Shown in pieces: positions 36,192 through 45,826 of a stretch of DNA of 64,000 bases (its first letter is position 1; each line of letters begins with the position of its first letter). The DNA is taken from the NCBI RefSeq assembly GCF_004924335.1, contig NZ_CP024633.1:2294001-2358000 (forward strand), given 5' to 3'. Origin of the DNA: Mycobacteroides salmoniphilum (GTDB lineage: Bacteria; Actinomycetota; Actinomycetes; Mycobacteriales; Mycobacteriaceae). Under the pieces are notes generated by a model that made no database searches, was not told the origin of the DNA, and saw nothing but the letters and a program-made list of their open reading frames with translations. A program made the position numbers and the translations under genes.

Positions 36192-37064
36192 ATGATATCC
36201 AAGAACCATCATGCGGGGATCGTGGTCGGGGTCGATGGATCGGCCTGCGCCGACATGGCGGTTCGTTGGGCCGCACAAGAATCGAGCATGCGCAACGAAC
36301 CGCTGACCCTCATCAGCGCCTTCGACATCGAACAAACCCATGTCTACGACCAGCAGTTCCGTGAGCGGATCTATCAGTCGCGCGAACGTCAAGCGCAATT
36401 GGTCCTGGAAAACGCCCAGCGCATTGCCGAAGAGGCCGCCGGGTGCGCATTGCCCTCCGCACGCGGCCGAGTGGTATTCGGGCATCCGGTGTCGGCGCTC
36501 GTCGACGCGGCACAGGAATCACGCGTGCTCGTTGTCGGCAGCCGAGGACAACGCGCGCTCGATCGTCTGTTGCTGGGCTCGGTCAGCACCGCTGTCCTGC
36601 ACCACGCGCGATGCCCCGTCGCGGTGATCCACAACGAGGCAACACTCGACGACCACGCACCTGTCCTACTCGGTGTCGACGGCTCGCCCACATCAGAGAA
36701 GGCGACAGCTATCGCCTTCGATGAAGCATCACATCGGAAGGTTGGGCTCATTGCCGTGCACGCCTGGCACATGCCCAACTTCTTCGAACCGGCATTTGAC
36801 CTGCGTGCCACGGAAACCCAAGAAAGACAAACACTCGCCGAACGACTGGCAGGATGGCAAGAACGCTACCCCGACGTGAAGGTCGACCGCCGTGTCGTGT
36901 GTGAATACCCCGGCCCGTACCTCATCGCCGAGTGCACGCACGCCCAGCTTGTCGTTGTCGGCAGTCACGGCCGCGGAGGCTTCGCCGGAATGCTGCTCGG
37001 CGCAGTCAGTTCTGCCGTCGCTCAAGCCTCGCGAGTACCCGTCATCGTGGCACGGCGACCATGA
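36192..37064 (+). CDS. Universal stress protein, two intact domains
   Basis: A 290-aa tandem USP with ATP loops in both halves: VVGSRGQRALDRLLLGSVSTAV and VVGSHGRGGFAGMLLGAVSSAV. Domain starts are IVVGVDGSACADMAVRWAA and VLLGVDGSPTSEKATAIAF. It starts 32 bp after the previous USP, so they are cotranscribed. Its C-terminus is the closest match in the window to the isolated USP fragment at 23240-23380, hinting at duplication and loss. Confidence 0.9.
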   Translation: MISKNHHAGIVVGVDGSACADMAVRWAAQESSMRNEPLTLISAFDIEQTHVYDQQFRERIYQSRERQAQLVLENAQRIAEEAAGCALPSARGRVVFGHPVSALVDAAQESRVLVVGSRGQRALDRLLLGSVSTAVLHHARCPVAVIHNEATLDDHAPVLLGVDGSPTSEKATAIAFDEASHRKVGLIAVHAWHMPNFFEPAFDLRATETQERQTLAERLAGWQERYPDVKVDRRVVCEYPGPYLIAECTHAQLVVVGSHGRGGFAGMLLGAVSSAVAQASRVPVIVARRP

Positions 37065-37221
37065 ATTTCGGTGCCCGCACCGCACATGCAAGAAATCGCT
37101 AGCCAAGATCGGACAATCCGCAGTTCGACGTCATGTGGCTGAGCCAGTTCACTTGCGCCACTGTAGTTTCTGGTGTCACATAGCGAGCTATTTTGTCGGT
37201 GGGTGTCGTTAGTATTCGAAC

Positions 37222-38496
37222 GTGGGTTCGATTGGGGTGTTGGAGGCGGTGGTTGATGCCTTCTGCGCCGAATCGCGCGATGGGTTGACTGCCGCTGAGG
37301 CGTTGACGGTGCTGGCCCGTGTGGAGGTGGTGCAGCGTCGGTTGTCCGCCCATGGGTTGGGGCTGGTGCCGAGGGTGACGTCGCAGGCCTCGCCGGTCGA
37401 GCTCGGTGGCACTTCTTATGCGGATGTGATTGCGCGGCGGTTGCATATCGGTAAGGGTGCGGCCCGGCGCCGGATCGCCGATGCCGAGCAGTTGGCGCCG
37501 CGGCGGGCGTTGACCAGTGAGGTGCTGGCACCGCAGCTGCCAAATGTCGCCGCCGCGCTATCTCGCGGCGATATCGGGGACGAGCATGTGCGGATCATCC
37601 GGCAGTTCTTTGATCGGCTCCCGGTGGTGGTGGATGCCCCGACCCGCCAGGGCGCCGAACAACAACTAGCCCAGATGGCCGTCCGGTTTGGGCCCGAGGC
37701 GCTGCGTATCGGTGCCGACCGCATGATGGCCCTGTTGAATCCGGATGGTGAGTTCGCCGATGTGGATCGGGCGCGGCGGCGCGGAGTCACGATCGGGCAA
37801 CAGGGCTTTGACGGCATGTCACCCATCAGCGGCCTACTGGATCCGGAGACGCGCGCCTATCTGGATGCAGTGTTCGCCAAACTAGCCGCACCCGGCATGT
37901 GCAACCCGGCCGACCAGAGCCCTCTCGTGGACGGGGAACCCAACCCGGAAGCCGCCGAACACGACCACCGCTCGGGTGCCCAACGCCACCACGACGCACT
38001 ACGCACCTGCCTGCGCGCCACCCTGGCCTCCGGTGATCTGGGTTCGCACCATGGACTGCCGGTCACCGTCGTGGTCACCACCACCCTGGCCGAGCTCGAA
38101 GGCGCCGCGGGCATAGCGGTCACCGGCGCCGGCACCAGGCTGCCCCTGCGTGATGTGATCCGCATGGCCACCCACGCCCACCACTACCTGACGATTTTCG
38201 ATGATGACGGTCGACCGTTGTATCTGGGATGTTCTAAACGCATCGCATCGGCAGATCAGCGGATTGTGTTGCACGCCCAAGACCGCGGCTGCACCCACCC
38301 CGACTGCCACGTGCCCGGATACCTGTGCGAAGTCCACCACATCACCGAATGGGCCGACGGTGGCCCCACCAACATCGACAACCTCACCTTCGCCTGCGGC
38401 CCCCACCACCGCCTCCTCAACCACGGCTGGACCACCCAAAAACACCAAGACGGCACCACCCAATGGATACCCCCACCACAACTGGTTCGGGCGTAG
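37222..38496 (+). CDS. 13E12-repeat DUF222 protein with HNH endonuclease domain
   Basis: A 424-aa protein. The N-terminal ~300 residues are DUF222 (LGGTSYADVIARRLHIGKGAARRRI, SRGDIGDEHVRIIRQFFDRLP, ISGLLDPETRAYLDAVFAKL); the C-terminus is an HNH nuclease (CTHPDCHVPGYLCEVHHITEWADGGPTNIDN...CGPHHRLLNHGW) with its zinc cysteines. This is the REP13E12 family, multicopy in mycobacteria; some copies act as prophage attachment sites. Full length, no frameshift. GTG start. Possibly mobile, but no integrase is nearby. Confidence 0.9.
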   Translation: MGSIGVLEAVVDAFCAESRDGLTAAEALTVLARVEVVQRRLSAHGLGLVPRVTSQASPVELGGTSYADVIARRLHIGKGAARRRIADAEQLAPRRALTSEVLAPQLPNVAAALSRGDIGDEHVRIIRQFFDRLPVVVDAPTRQGAEQQLAQMAVRFGPEALRIGADRMMALLNPDGEFADVDRARRRGVTIGQQGFDGMSPISGLLDPETRAYLDAVFAKLAAPGMCNPADQSPLVDGEPNPEAAEHDHRSGAQRHHDALRTCLRATLASGDLGSHHGLPVTVVVTTTLAELEGAAGIAVTGAGTRLPLRDVIRMATHAHHYLTIFDDDGRPLYLGCSKRIASADQRIVLHAQDRGCTHPDCHVPGYLCEVHHITEWADGGPTNIDNLTFACGPHHRLLNHGWTTQKHQDGTTQWIPPPQLVRA

Positions 38497-38505
38497 CGTC
38501 CGAGT

Positions 38506-39711
38506 ATGACGCAAGTTATGCGGACTCAGGTGTGTGTCGCCGGCGGAGGCCCCGCAGGTTTGGTGCATGCCCTGCTGCTGGCGAGGGCCGGGATCAACGT
38601 TGTCGTCCTGGAAAAGCACGCCGACTTTCTGCGCGATTTTCGGGGGGACACCGTTCACCCCACCACCATGCGCATCATGGATGATCTCGGGTTTATCGAC
38701 GAGTTTCTGCGGCTGCCACACCAGAAGGTCGATCACATCGCCTTCGATGGCGACGGGCGGTTGCGCACCTTCGGCGATTTCCGCGCGCTCGCGTGGTTGG
38801 GGTACAAGCAGCCATATATCGCGTTCATGCCGCAGTGGGATTTCCTGGACTTCTTGGCTGAGAAGGCCGAGCAATACCCGGAATTCACGCTCATCCGTAA
38901 TGCGGAGGTCACCGATCTGATCGTCGATGATGATGACCGAGTGACAGGCGTGCGTACACCCGACCTGGAGGTGCATGCCGAGCTGGTCATCGCGGCTGAC
39001 GGTCGCACCTCTGCCGTACGCGCCGCGTCGGGACTGGAAATCGCCGACGAGAGTTCACCGATGGATGTGCTGTGGTTCCGGTTGAACCGGCGACCGGGTG
39101 ATCCCGACGAGACATTTGCGGTACTGCGTAAAGGCCTGCTGTTGGCCATGATCCATCGCGGCGACTACTGGCAGGTCGCCCACCTCATGCCCAAGGGTGC
39201 CGGCCCGCATAACGGCTCGCTGGACGCATTCAAGGAGCGCTTGATCACGGCACGCCCCCAGCTGCGCGAGCACGTGAATGATCTGCGGTCCTGGGATGAC
39301 ACCAGCCATCTCGATGTCCGGGTCGACCGGCTCAAGACCTGGTGGCGCCCCGGCCTGCTGTGCATAGGCGATGCCGCGCATGCCATGTCGCCCGCAGGCG
39401 GAGTCGGCATCAACCTGGCTGTCGCCGATGCAGTGGCAGCTGCGAACATCCTCGTGGATCCGCTGCGCGAGGGACGTGTCACCGACGAGGATCTCGCCAG
39501 GGTGCAACGCCGACGCGAACTGCCGACCAAGATGGTGCAAGCGTTTCAGGTGTTCGTCCAGAACAACGTCATCAAGCCGGTTCTCACCGGCGACCTGTCC
39601 CCCATCAAACTGCCATTCTTTGTCGGACGGGGCCCATTCAAGTTCGTGCCGCCGATCGCGGTCGGCAGAGGCCTGCGTCCGGAGCGCGTACACACCCCGG
39701 ACGTGCACTAG
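38506..39711 (+). CDS. FAD-dependent aromatic-ring hydroxylase-like oxidoreductase
   Basis: A 401-aa group A flavoprotein monooxygenase: GxGxxG (VCVAGGGPAGLVHALLLARAG) near residue 10, the DG motif (ELVIAADGRTSAVRAASGL) in the middle, and the GD motif (LLCIGDAAHAMSPAGGVGINLAVADA) at ~290. Similar to the Rv1260-type oxidoreductases. It should use NAD(P)H and O2 to hydroxylate a ring compound; substrate unknown. It starts 10 bp after the 13E12 gene. Confidence 0.88.
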   Translation: MTQVMRTQVCVAGGGPAGLVHALLLARAGINVVVLEKHADFLRDFRGDTVHPTTMRIMDDLGFIDEFLRLPHQKVDHIAFDGDGRLRTFGDFRALAWLGYKQPYIAFMPQWDFLDFLAEKAEQYPEFTLIRNAEVTDLIVDDDDRVTGVRTPDLEVHAELVIAADGRTSAVRAASGLEIADESSPMDVLWFRLNRRPGDPDETFAVLRKGLLLAMIHRGDYWQVAHLMPKGAGPHNGSLDAFKERLITARPQLREHVNDLRSWDDTSHLDVRVDRLKTWWRPGLLCIGDAAHAMSPAGGVGINLAVADAVAAANILVDPLREGRVTDEDLARVQRRRELPTKMVQAFQVFVQNNVIKPVLTGDLSPIKLPFFVGRGPFKFVPPIAVGRGLRPERVHTPDVH

Positions 39712-39720
39712 CGCCGCGAC

Positions 39721-42429
39721 TCAGTGGGCCGCGGCATCCCAGCTACGGCCATACCCCACCGAAACCTCAAGTGGCACATCGAGCGGATACGCCGAACCCA
39801 TGGTTTCGCGTACCAGCGTCTCGAGCGTGTCCCGTTCACCTTCGGCCACTTCGAAGAGCAGCTCGTCATGCACTTGAAGAAGCATGCGCGACTGTAAACC
39901 CTTGTCGCGCAGCGCTTTATCGGTGGAAATCATCGCGACCTTGATGATGTCGGCGGCGCTCCCCTGGATCGGCGCGTTGAGTGCTGCGCGCTCGGCCGCC
40001 TCGCGGCGCAGGCGATCACCACTGTCCAGATCGGGCAGGTAGCGGCGCCGGCCGAGCACCGTCGAGGTGTATCCGTCCTTGCGTGCCTGATCCACCACGG
40101 CGTGCAGGTACTCACGAACGCCGCCGAACCGCGAGAAGTACTGATCCATCTGCTCTTTGGCCTCGTCATTGGAGATCTTGAGCTGGGTGGCCAGGCCATA
40201 GGCCGACAGCCCGTACGCCAGGCCGTAGGACATGGCCTTGACCCGCCGGCGCAGCTCGCCGGTCACCTCGTCGATCGGCACCCCGAACGCCCGGGCAGCC
40301 ACGAACGAGTGCAGGTCCTCGCCGGTGTTGAACGCTTCGATAAGACCCTCGTCGGCCGACAGATGCGCCATGATGCGCATCTCGATCTGGCTGTAGTCGA
40401 CAGTCATCAACTCGGCGTAGCCCCCACCGACAACGAAGCCATCGCGGATCTCACGCCCGGCCTCGGTGCGCACCGGGATGTTCTGCAGGTTTGGCTCTGT
40501 CGATGACAACCGGCCCGTGGCCGCGATCGTCTGGTTGAAGGTGGTGTGAATACGTCCATCCGCGGCAACGGATTTCAGCAGCCCGTCGACGGTGACCTTC
40601 AGCCTGGTGACATCACGGTGAGTGAGGAGGTGCTCCAGGAACGGGTGCCCGGTCTTGTCGAAGAGCGTTTGCAGCGCGTCCGCATCGGTCGTATAGCCGG
40701 TCTTGGTCTTTTTGGTCTTGGGCATACCGAGCTCGTCAAACAGCACCACCTGAAGCTGTTTGGGAGAGCCCAGATTGATCTGCTTCCCGATCACCGCATA
40801 GGCGGCGTCGGCGGCCTCCCGGATACCGGTGGCGAATTGGTTCTGTAGCGAGGTCAGATGGTCGATGTCGACCGCGATACCGACCGACTCCAACCCGGCC
40901 AGCACCCGTAGGACCGGTAGTTCCATCTCGGTGAGCAGTGCCGCCGACTCGATGCGTTCGAGTTCGACGTCGAGCGCATCGGCGAGGTCGATGACGGCAC
41001 GGGCACGCAGCATCTGGGCCTGGGATTGTTTGGCTCCGTCCGCACCGTCTTCATCGAGTAGCGAAAGCTGTTGCTCTCCAGTGTCTTCGGCGCGCAGCTC
41101 GCGGCGTAGGTACCGCAACGACAGGTCGTCGAGCGCGAAGCTACGCTGCCCGGGGCGCACCAGGTAGGCGGCGAGAGCGGTATCGGAGGTGACGCCGGCG
41201 AGTGGCCATCCGCGCCCGGTCAGCGCGTGCATGGCCTGCTTCGCCTCATGCAGGGCCTTGGGGCGAGCCTCATCGGCGAGCCACTCGGCCAGAGCTGCCT
41301 CATCCTCTGGGGTGACCGTTGTGGTGTCGATGTACGCACCATCTCCGTCGGCGGACGCGATGGCCACGGCCGTGGCATCGCCGTCATAGGGCGTGTATGT
41401 CCCGACTACCGCGAGGCCGCTACGACGGCCATCGGCTGTGTGTGCGGTCAGCCACTCGGCGACGGCTCCCGGCTCCAACGCCTGTCCCGCCAGCTGGAAG
41501 CCCTCGTCCACTTCGGGCTCCACCGCCTCCAGGGTCTCGAACAACCTGTCGCGCAGCACCCGGAATTCGAGATCGTCGAACAGGCGGTGTATCTGGTCGC
41601 GGTCCCAGGGGGCCAAGGCGAGCTGGGCGGGCACATACGGAAGCGGCACCGTCCGCACCAGATCGGTGAGCTCGCGGTTCAGGACCACCGATGCCAGGTT
41701 CGCGCGCAGCGAGTCGCCAACCTTTCCGCGCACGGTATCGGCCTTGTCGATCAGCTCTTGTAAGGAGCCGTACTCGAGGATCCACTTGCTGGCGGTCTTC
41801 TCGCCGACCCCGGGGATCCCGGGCAGGTTGTCGCTGGGGTCGCCCCGCAATGCCGCGAAATCGGGGTACTGGGTGGGCGTCAACCCGTACTTCTCGACCA
41901 CGGCCTCCGGCGTGAACCGGGTGAGCTCGCTGACTCCCTTGCGCGGATACAGCACTGTCACGTCCTCATTGACGAGCTGCAGTGCGTCGCGATCACCGGT
42001 GACCACATAGACCTTGAAACCCTCGGCCTGCCCCTGGGTCGCCAGGGTGGCGATGATGTCGTCGGCCTCGAAACCTTCCTCGGCGAGCACCGTGATGCCC
42101 AGGGCCTGCAGCACTTCCTTGGTGATGTCGATCTGTCCGCGGAACTCGTCGGGCGTGGCCGAACGAGTGGCCTTGTATTCGGGGTACCGCTCCGAGCGGA
42201 ATGTCTTGCGGGAAACGTCGAAGGCGGCGGCCACATGCGTCGGGGCCTCATCGCGCAGCAGGTTGATCAACATCGAGGTGAACCCGTACACCGCGTTGGT
42301 GGTCAGGCCGGACTGTGTCTTGAAATTCTCGGCCGGGAGCGCATAGAACGCCCGGAACGCCAGCGAGTTACCGTCGAGCAGCAGCAGGGTCGGCTGTTTG
42401 GTCTCGGTCTTGGTTACAGGCGCAGTCAC
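39721..42429 (-). CDS. polA: DNA polymerase I
   Basis: A 902-aa enzyme for gap repair and Okazaki fragment processing. Residues ~1-310: 5'-3' exonuclease (LLLDGNSLAFRAFYALP, EADDIIATLA, GDPSDNLPGIPGVGEKTA). Middle: a 3'-5' exonuclease-like domain lacking the usual metal-binding carboxylates, as in other mycobacterial PolA. C-terminal polymerase: motif A VDYSQIEMR, motif B KAMSYGLAYG, motif C LQVHDELLFEV. Its neighbourhood (OB-fold/thiolase genes and pdtaR) is shared with M. tuberculosis Rv1626-Rv1629. Confidence 0.97.
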   Translation of the reverse strand: MTAPVTKTETKQPTLLLLDGNSLAFRAFYALPAENFKTQSGLTTNAVYGFTSMLINLLRDEAPTHVAAAFDVSRKTFRSERYPEYKATRSATPDEFRGQIDITKEVLQALGITVLAEEGFEADDIIATLATQGQAEGFKVYVVTGDRDALQLVNEDVTVLYPRKGVSELTRFTPEAVVEKYGLTPTQYPDFAALRGDPSDNLPGIPGVGEKTASKWILEYGSLQELIDKADTVRGKVGDSLRANLASVVLNRELTDLVRTVPLPYVPAQLALAPWDRDQIHRLFDDLEFRVLRDRLFETLEAVEPEVDEGFQLAGQALEPGAVAEWLTAHTADGRRSGLAVVGTYTPYDGDATAVAIASADGDGAYIDTTTVTPEDEAALAEWLADEARPKALHEAKQAMHALTGRGWPLAGVTSDTALAAYLVRPGQRSFALDDLSLRYLRRELRAEDTGEQQLSLLDEDGADGAKQSQAQMLRARAVIDLADALDVELERIESAALLTEMELPVLRVLAGLESVGIAVDIDHLTSLQNQFATGIREAADAAYAVIGKQINLGSPKQLQVVLFDELGMPKTKKTKTGYTTDADALQTLFDKTGHPFLEHLLTHRDVTRLKVTVDGLLKSVAADGRIHTTFNQTIAATGRLSSTEPNLQNIPVRTEAGREIRDGFVVGGGYAELMTVDYSQIEMRIMAHLSADEGLIEAFNTGEDLHSFVAARAFGVPIDEVTGELRRRVKAMSYGLAYGLSAYGLATQLKISNDEAKEQMDQYFSRFGGVREYLHAVVDQARKDGYTSTVLGRRRYLPDLDSGDRLRREAAERAALNAPIQGSAADIIKVAMISTDKALRDKGLQSRMLLQVHDELLFEVAEGERDTLETLVRETMGSAYPLDVPLEVSVGYGRSWDAAAH

Positions 42430-42461
42430 CCTCCTACCCTAAGCAACGGGGGCGACAGCAC

Positions 42462-42860
42462 CTACGACCCCGACGCCTCCCCTGATCCGTAGGACCGGGT
42501 GATGATTTCCAGATAGTGGCCCGACGGGTCGCGGAAGTACACCCCGCGGCCGCCATCATGGTGATTGATCTCGCCCGGATGTTGGGCCCGCGGATCTGCC
42601 CAGTGCTCGAGACCGCGATCAGTAATGCGGCTATAGATTGCGTCAAAGTCGTCCTCGTCGACCAGGAAGGCATAGTGCTGCGGGGTGATGTCGTCGCCCG
42701 CGATGGTCGCAAAGTCCAGATTGCCGCCGTGTTCGAGGGTCACATTGAGGAACGGGCCAAATTCCTGTGCGGAAGGCAGTCCGAAGATCTCGGTGAAGAA
42801 GCGCGCGGACGCGTCGCGGTCATGTGAATGAATAATGGTGTGGTTGAACGCGATACCCAT
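42462..42860 (-). CDS. VOC-family (glyoxalase/dioxygenase-like) protein
   Basis: A 132-aa protein: FNHTIIHSHDRDASARFFTEIFGL at the start, QHYAFLVDEDDFDAIYSRI in the centre, and GRGVYFRDPSGHYLEIITRSYG at the end, with the metal-ligand His and Glu of the vicinal oxygen chelate fold. Substrate unknown. It lies 9 bp after the HxlR gene and 32 bp before polA, all on the minus strand, so HxlR and this protein are likely cotranscribed. Confidence 0.85.
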   Translation of the reverse strand: MGIAFNHTIIHSHDRDASARFFTEIFGLPSAQEFGPFLNVTLEHGGNLDFATIAGDDITPQHYAFLVDEDDFDAIYSRITDRGLEHWADPRAQHPGEINHHDGGRGVYFRDPSGHYLEIITRSYGSGEASGS

Positions 42861-42869
42861 GGAACCTCG

Positions 42870-43283
42870 CTACTTCGCCATCGACGGATTGTCAAGGCTA
42901 GCGTCGAATAGCGCCCGGTGGCCGCGAATGGCCTCGTGATGGCCGCGGGCCCAGAGGACCAAGGCGGCGGAGATGCTGTGCAGGTCGAGTCCCAACGGCG
43001 TCAGCGCATACTCCACCCGCGGTGGCACCTCGGCGAACGCGGTGCGCGTGACGAGTCCGTCACGGCGCAACAACATCAGCGTGCGGGTGAGCATGCGCTG
43101 CGAAATGCTCGGCACGGCGTCGTGAAGCTCGGTGTATCTGCGAGGGCCGTCGTGCAGCGTCGCGATGATCAGCACACTCCATTTGTCGCCGACGCGGTCC
43201 AGGACCTCGCGGATGAACTCGCCCTCGGCTAGCCCCACGCCGGCGCAAACACTCGGCAAAACAGAGCTCTCACGTTCCGTCAC
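42870..43283 (-). CDS. HxlR-family transcriptional regulator
   Basis: A 137-aa winged-helix regulator. FIREVLDRVGDKWSVLIIATLHDGPRRYTELHDAVPSISQRMLTRTL...GLVTR is the HxlR signature. One N-terminal Cys (SVCAGVG) may be a redox or electrophile sensor, as in several HxlR/YodB proteins. The GTG at 43283 is preferred since AAGGA stands 8 nt before it; an ATG three codons earlier overlaps that site. Divergent from an SDR gene with a palindrome between. Confidence 0.85.
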   Translation of the reverse strand: MTERESSVLPSVCAGVGLAEGEFIREVLDRVGDKWSVLIIATLHDGPRRYTELHDAVPSISQRMLTRTLMLLRRDGLVTRTAFAEVPPRVEYALTPLGLDLHSISAALVLWARGHHEAIRGHRALFDASLDNPSMAK

Positions 43284-43306
43284 TACGCACATCCTTGTTC
43301 GCCAGC

Positions 43307-43320
43307 GCACACCCGTGTGC
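43307..43320. promoter_or_regulatory. 14-bp palindrome upstream of hxlR
   Basis: GCACAC-CC-GTGTGC, perfect 6-bp arms. It is ~24 bp upstream of the hxlR start in the divergent hxlR/SDR promoter, a position suited to autoregulation and control of the SDR gene. Confidence 0.5.
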
Positions 43321-43399
43321 CTTTTGTAGGAGGTTCAAAACATCTTCATGATGGTGCTACGCACAGATCAGAAGAAATGATACGACCAGGAGGTTAAGG

Positions 43400-44110
43400 A
43401 TGAACAGAACCATGCTCGTGCTCGGGGCTGGCACTGGCACCGGCGCGGCGGTAGCTCGGCGATTTGGCCGTGATGGTTTCCACGTCGCGGTGGTGGGACG
43501 CAGACGTGAACCCCTGGACTCGTTGGTGGCAGATCTCCTCGACGACGACGTACTGGCCACCGCGTTTCCCACAGACCTCACCGACGCGGTCCGCGTTGCC
43601 GAGCTCCTTTCGGCGGTGACCTCCGCGCTGCCCCCGATTGAGGCCATTTACTACGGCCCCTCGTCGCCTGTCGCATTCACCGCCGCCCGCGAACTCACCG
43701 TGGCCGAGGCCGACCGTTACTGGGGGCTGCTGGTGCGTCCGCTGATCCACACGGTGTCCGCGGTACTTCCCGGAATGATCGAACGAGGGCGCGGGACGAT
43801 CCTGTCCACCATCGGCGGAACAGGAGCCAGGGCTATGCCCGAGATGAGCGGACCCGGGCCGGCCGCGGCCGCAGCGCGAAACTATCTGCAGGGACTGCAT
43901 TCTGAAGTGGCACCGCACGGTGTGTACGTCGGGCTGCTGACCATCGGGGCGCTCATCCTCGGTAGCGAGATGGCGGCCGTGACACCTCGCGATGCCCACG
44001 AGTTCCCGACGGTCGAATCAGTAGCGTTGGCCGAGCAGTTGTGGGACATGTCAGCCGTCCGGAACACGTTCGAGAATTTCGTGCCGTCGGACTCGATATT
44101 TGGGCCATGA
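43400..44110 (+). CDS. Atypical SDR-family protein
   Basis: A 236-aa Rossmann protein (MLVLGAGTGTGAAVARRFGRDGF) of SDR shape. At the place of the catalytic YxxxK the sequence reads GPGPAAAAARNYL, so both Tyr and Lys are replaced, and the NNAG motif is YYGPSS. The fold is kept but classical dehydrogenase chemistry is unlikely. GGAGG precedes the ATG. Divergent from the HxlR regulator, so its expression is likely induced by the HxlR signal. Confidence 0.8.
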   Translation: MNRTMLVLGAGTGTGAAVARRFGRDGFHVAVVGRRREPLDSLVADLLDDDVLATAFPTDLTDAVRVAELLSAVTSALPPIEAIYYGPSSPVAFTAARELTVAEADRYWGLLVRPLIHTVSAVLPGMIERGRGTILSTIGGTGARAMPEMSGPGPAAAAARNYLQGLHSEVAPHGVYVGLLTIGALILGSEMAAVTPRDAHEFPTVESVALAEQLWDMSAVRNTFENFVPSDSIFGP

Positions 44111-44178
44111 TCCCGCCAGGCGGGACACAAAACTGACACACGTTTCAATTCGCCCATGAGCATGGGTAATCTGACCGG

Positions 44179-44619
44179 GTGCCTACAGATCAAGCCCCTG
44201 CCGTCGACGGCTGGTTCGATACCGACGAATCCGGTCAGCCACACCTGATAGGCGGCAAGTGCACGCAGTGCGCCACCATCGTGTTCCCGCCGCGTGCCAA
44301 CAACTGCCCCAACCCGGCCTGTGACAGCGATGTGCTCGATCAGGTGCCGCTGTCGTCTCGTGGCACGGTCTGGAGCTACACGGAGAATCAGTACGCACCT
44401 CCTCCCCCCTATCCGGCGTCCGACCCATACGAGCCGTACGCGATCGCCGCGGTCGAACTGGCGGCCGAGGGCATCATCGTGCTCGGCAAGGTGGTCGCGG
44501 GCACCGGCGCTGCCGACCTGAAGGTGGGTCAAAGCATGGAACTCGCACTCGAACCGCTCTACACCGACGACGAGGGCGTGCAGCGTCTGGTCTACGCATG
44601 GAAGAAGGTCTCGGCATGA
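44179..44619 (+). CDS. Zn-ribbon/OB-fold protein (DUF35, Rv1628c-like)
   Basis: A 146-aa protein with a rubredoxin-like zinc ribbon (GGKCTQCATIVFPPRANNCPNPAC) and an OB fold (GTVWSYTENQYAPPPPY, EGIIVLGKVV). DUF35 proteins work with thiolase-like partners in acyl-CoA or steroid side-chain metabolism. Its stop overlaps the next start (ATGA). The pair matches Rv1628c-Rv1627c of M. tuberculosis, also beside polA. Confidence 0.92.
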   Translation: MPTDQAPAVDGWFDTDESGQPHLIGGKCTQCATIVFPPRANNCPNPACDSDVLDQVPLSSRGTVWSYTENQYAPPPPYPASDPYEPYAIAAVELAAEGIIVLGKVVAGTGAADLKVGQSMELALEPLYTDDEGVQRLVYAWKKVSA

Positions 44620-45821
44620 GCCGCACCCCGGATCCGGTTTACATCCTCGGCGCGGGCATGCACCCGTGGGGTAAGTGGGGACGTGACTTCACCGAGTATG
44701 GCGTCGCCGCGGCCCGCACCGCACTGCAGGACGCCGAATTGGATTGGCGCCAAATTCAATTCGTCGCCGGAGCGGACACCATTCGCAATGGTTACCCGGG
44801 CTTCATCGCCGGCTCGACCTTCGCCCAGAAGCTGGGATGGAACGGTGTACCGATCAGCTCGACGTATGCGGCCTGTGCCAGCGGTTCGCAGGCGCTGCAG
44901 AGTGCCCGCGCGCAGATTCTCGCCGGTTTCTGCGATGTGGCATTGGTCATCGGGGCCGACACCACCCCGAAGGGCTTCTTCGCGCCGGTGGGCGGCGAGC
45001 GCAAGGCCGACCCGGATTGGCAGCGTTTCCACCTCATCGGCGCCACTAACCCGGTGTACTTCGCGATGCTCGCGCGGCGCCGGATGGACCTCTACGGTGC
45101 GACTGCCGAGGATTTCGCCCAGGTGAAGGTCAAGAACTCCCGGCATGGTCTGAACAACCCGAACGCCCGGTTCCGCAAGGAGTCCTCCGTGGAGGATGTG
45201 CTGGCCAGCCCCGTCGTGTCGGACCCGCTGCGGCTGCTGGACATCTGCGCCACCAGCGACGGCGCCGCGGCCCTGATCGTGGCCAGCGCCGATTTCGCGA
45301 AGAAACATCTCGGCTCGGTCGAGGGCGTCCCGTCGGTTCGCGCGGTCGCCACCATCACCCCCAAGTATCCGCAGCATCTTCCTGAACTCCCCGATATCGC
45401 TACCGATTCCACCGCGGTGGTGCCGGCGCCCGAGCGCGTGTTCAAGGATCAGATCGTCGACGCCGCCTACGCGGAGGCCGGTATCGGTCCCGAGGACGTG
45501 AGCCTCGCCGAGGTGTACGACCTCTCGACGGCCCTGGAGCTGGACTGGTACGAGCACCTGGGCCTGTGCGCCAGGGGCGAGGGCGAGCAGCTGTTGCGCA
45601 GCGGTGCCACGACGGTCGGCGGACGGATTCCGGTGAATGCCTCCGGTGGCCTGGCCTGCTTCGGCGAAGCCATCCCGGCCCAGGCCATCGCGCAGGTGTG
45701 CGAGCTGACCTTCCAGCTACGCGGGCAGGCCGGTGATCGGCAGGTCGAGGGTGCGCGGGTCGGGATTACCGCCAACCAGGGCCTGTTCGGCAACGGTTCG
45801 TCGGTCATCGTCGCGCGCTAG
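44616..45821 (+). CDS. Thiolase-fold lipid-transfer protein (Rv1627c-like)
   Basis: A 401-aa thiolase superfamily member: STYAACASGSQALQSARAQI with the nucleophile Cys, FKDQIVDAAYAEAGIGPEDV, and the C-terminal VNASGGLACFGEAIPAQAIAQV with the second-site Cys. Sterol carrier protein X-type thiolases of this kind cleave or condense acyl-CoA, and pair with DUF35 proteins. ATG 44616 is embedded in the stop of the previous gene, showing translational coupling and a probable complex. Confidence 0.92.
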   Translation: MSRTPDPVYILGAGMHPWGKWGRDFTEYGVAAARTALQDAELDWRQIQFVAGADTIRNGYPGFIAGSTFAQKLGWNGVPISSTYAACASGSQALQSARAQILAGFCDVALVIGADTTPKGFFAPVGGERKADPDWQRFHLIGATNPVYFAMLARRRMDLYGATAEDFAQVKVKNSRHGLNNPNARFRKESSVEDVLASPVVSDPLRLLDICATSDGAAALIVASADFAKKHLGSVEGVPSVRAVATITPKYPQHLPELPDIATDSTAVVPAPERVFKDQIVDAAYAEAGIGPEDVSLAEVYDLSTALELDWYEHLGLCARGEGEQLLRSGATTVGGRIPVNASGGLACFGEAIPAQAIAQVCELTFQLRGQAGDRQVEGARVGITANQGLFGNGSSVIVAR

Positions 45822-45826
45822 CCACG

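Noticed and set aside
37205..37240. TTCGAAC...GGTTCGA before the 13E12 gene as a phage attachment core
   Set aside because: The arms are short and imperfect, and no integrase or second copy is present in the window.
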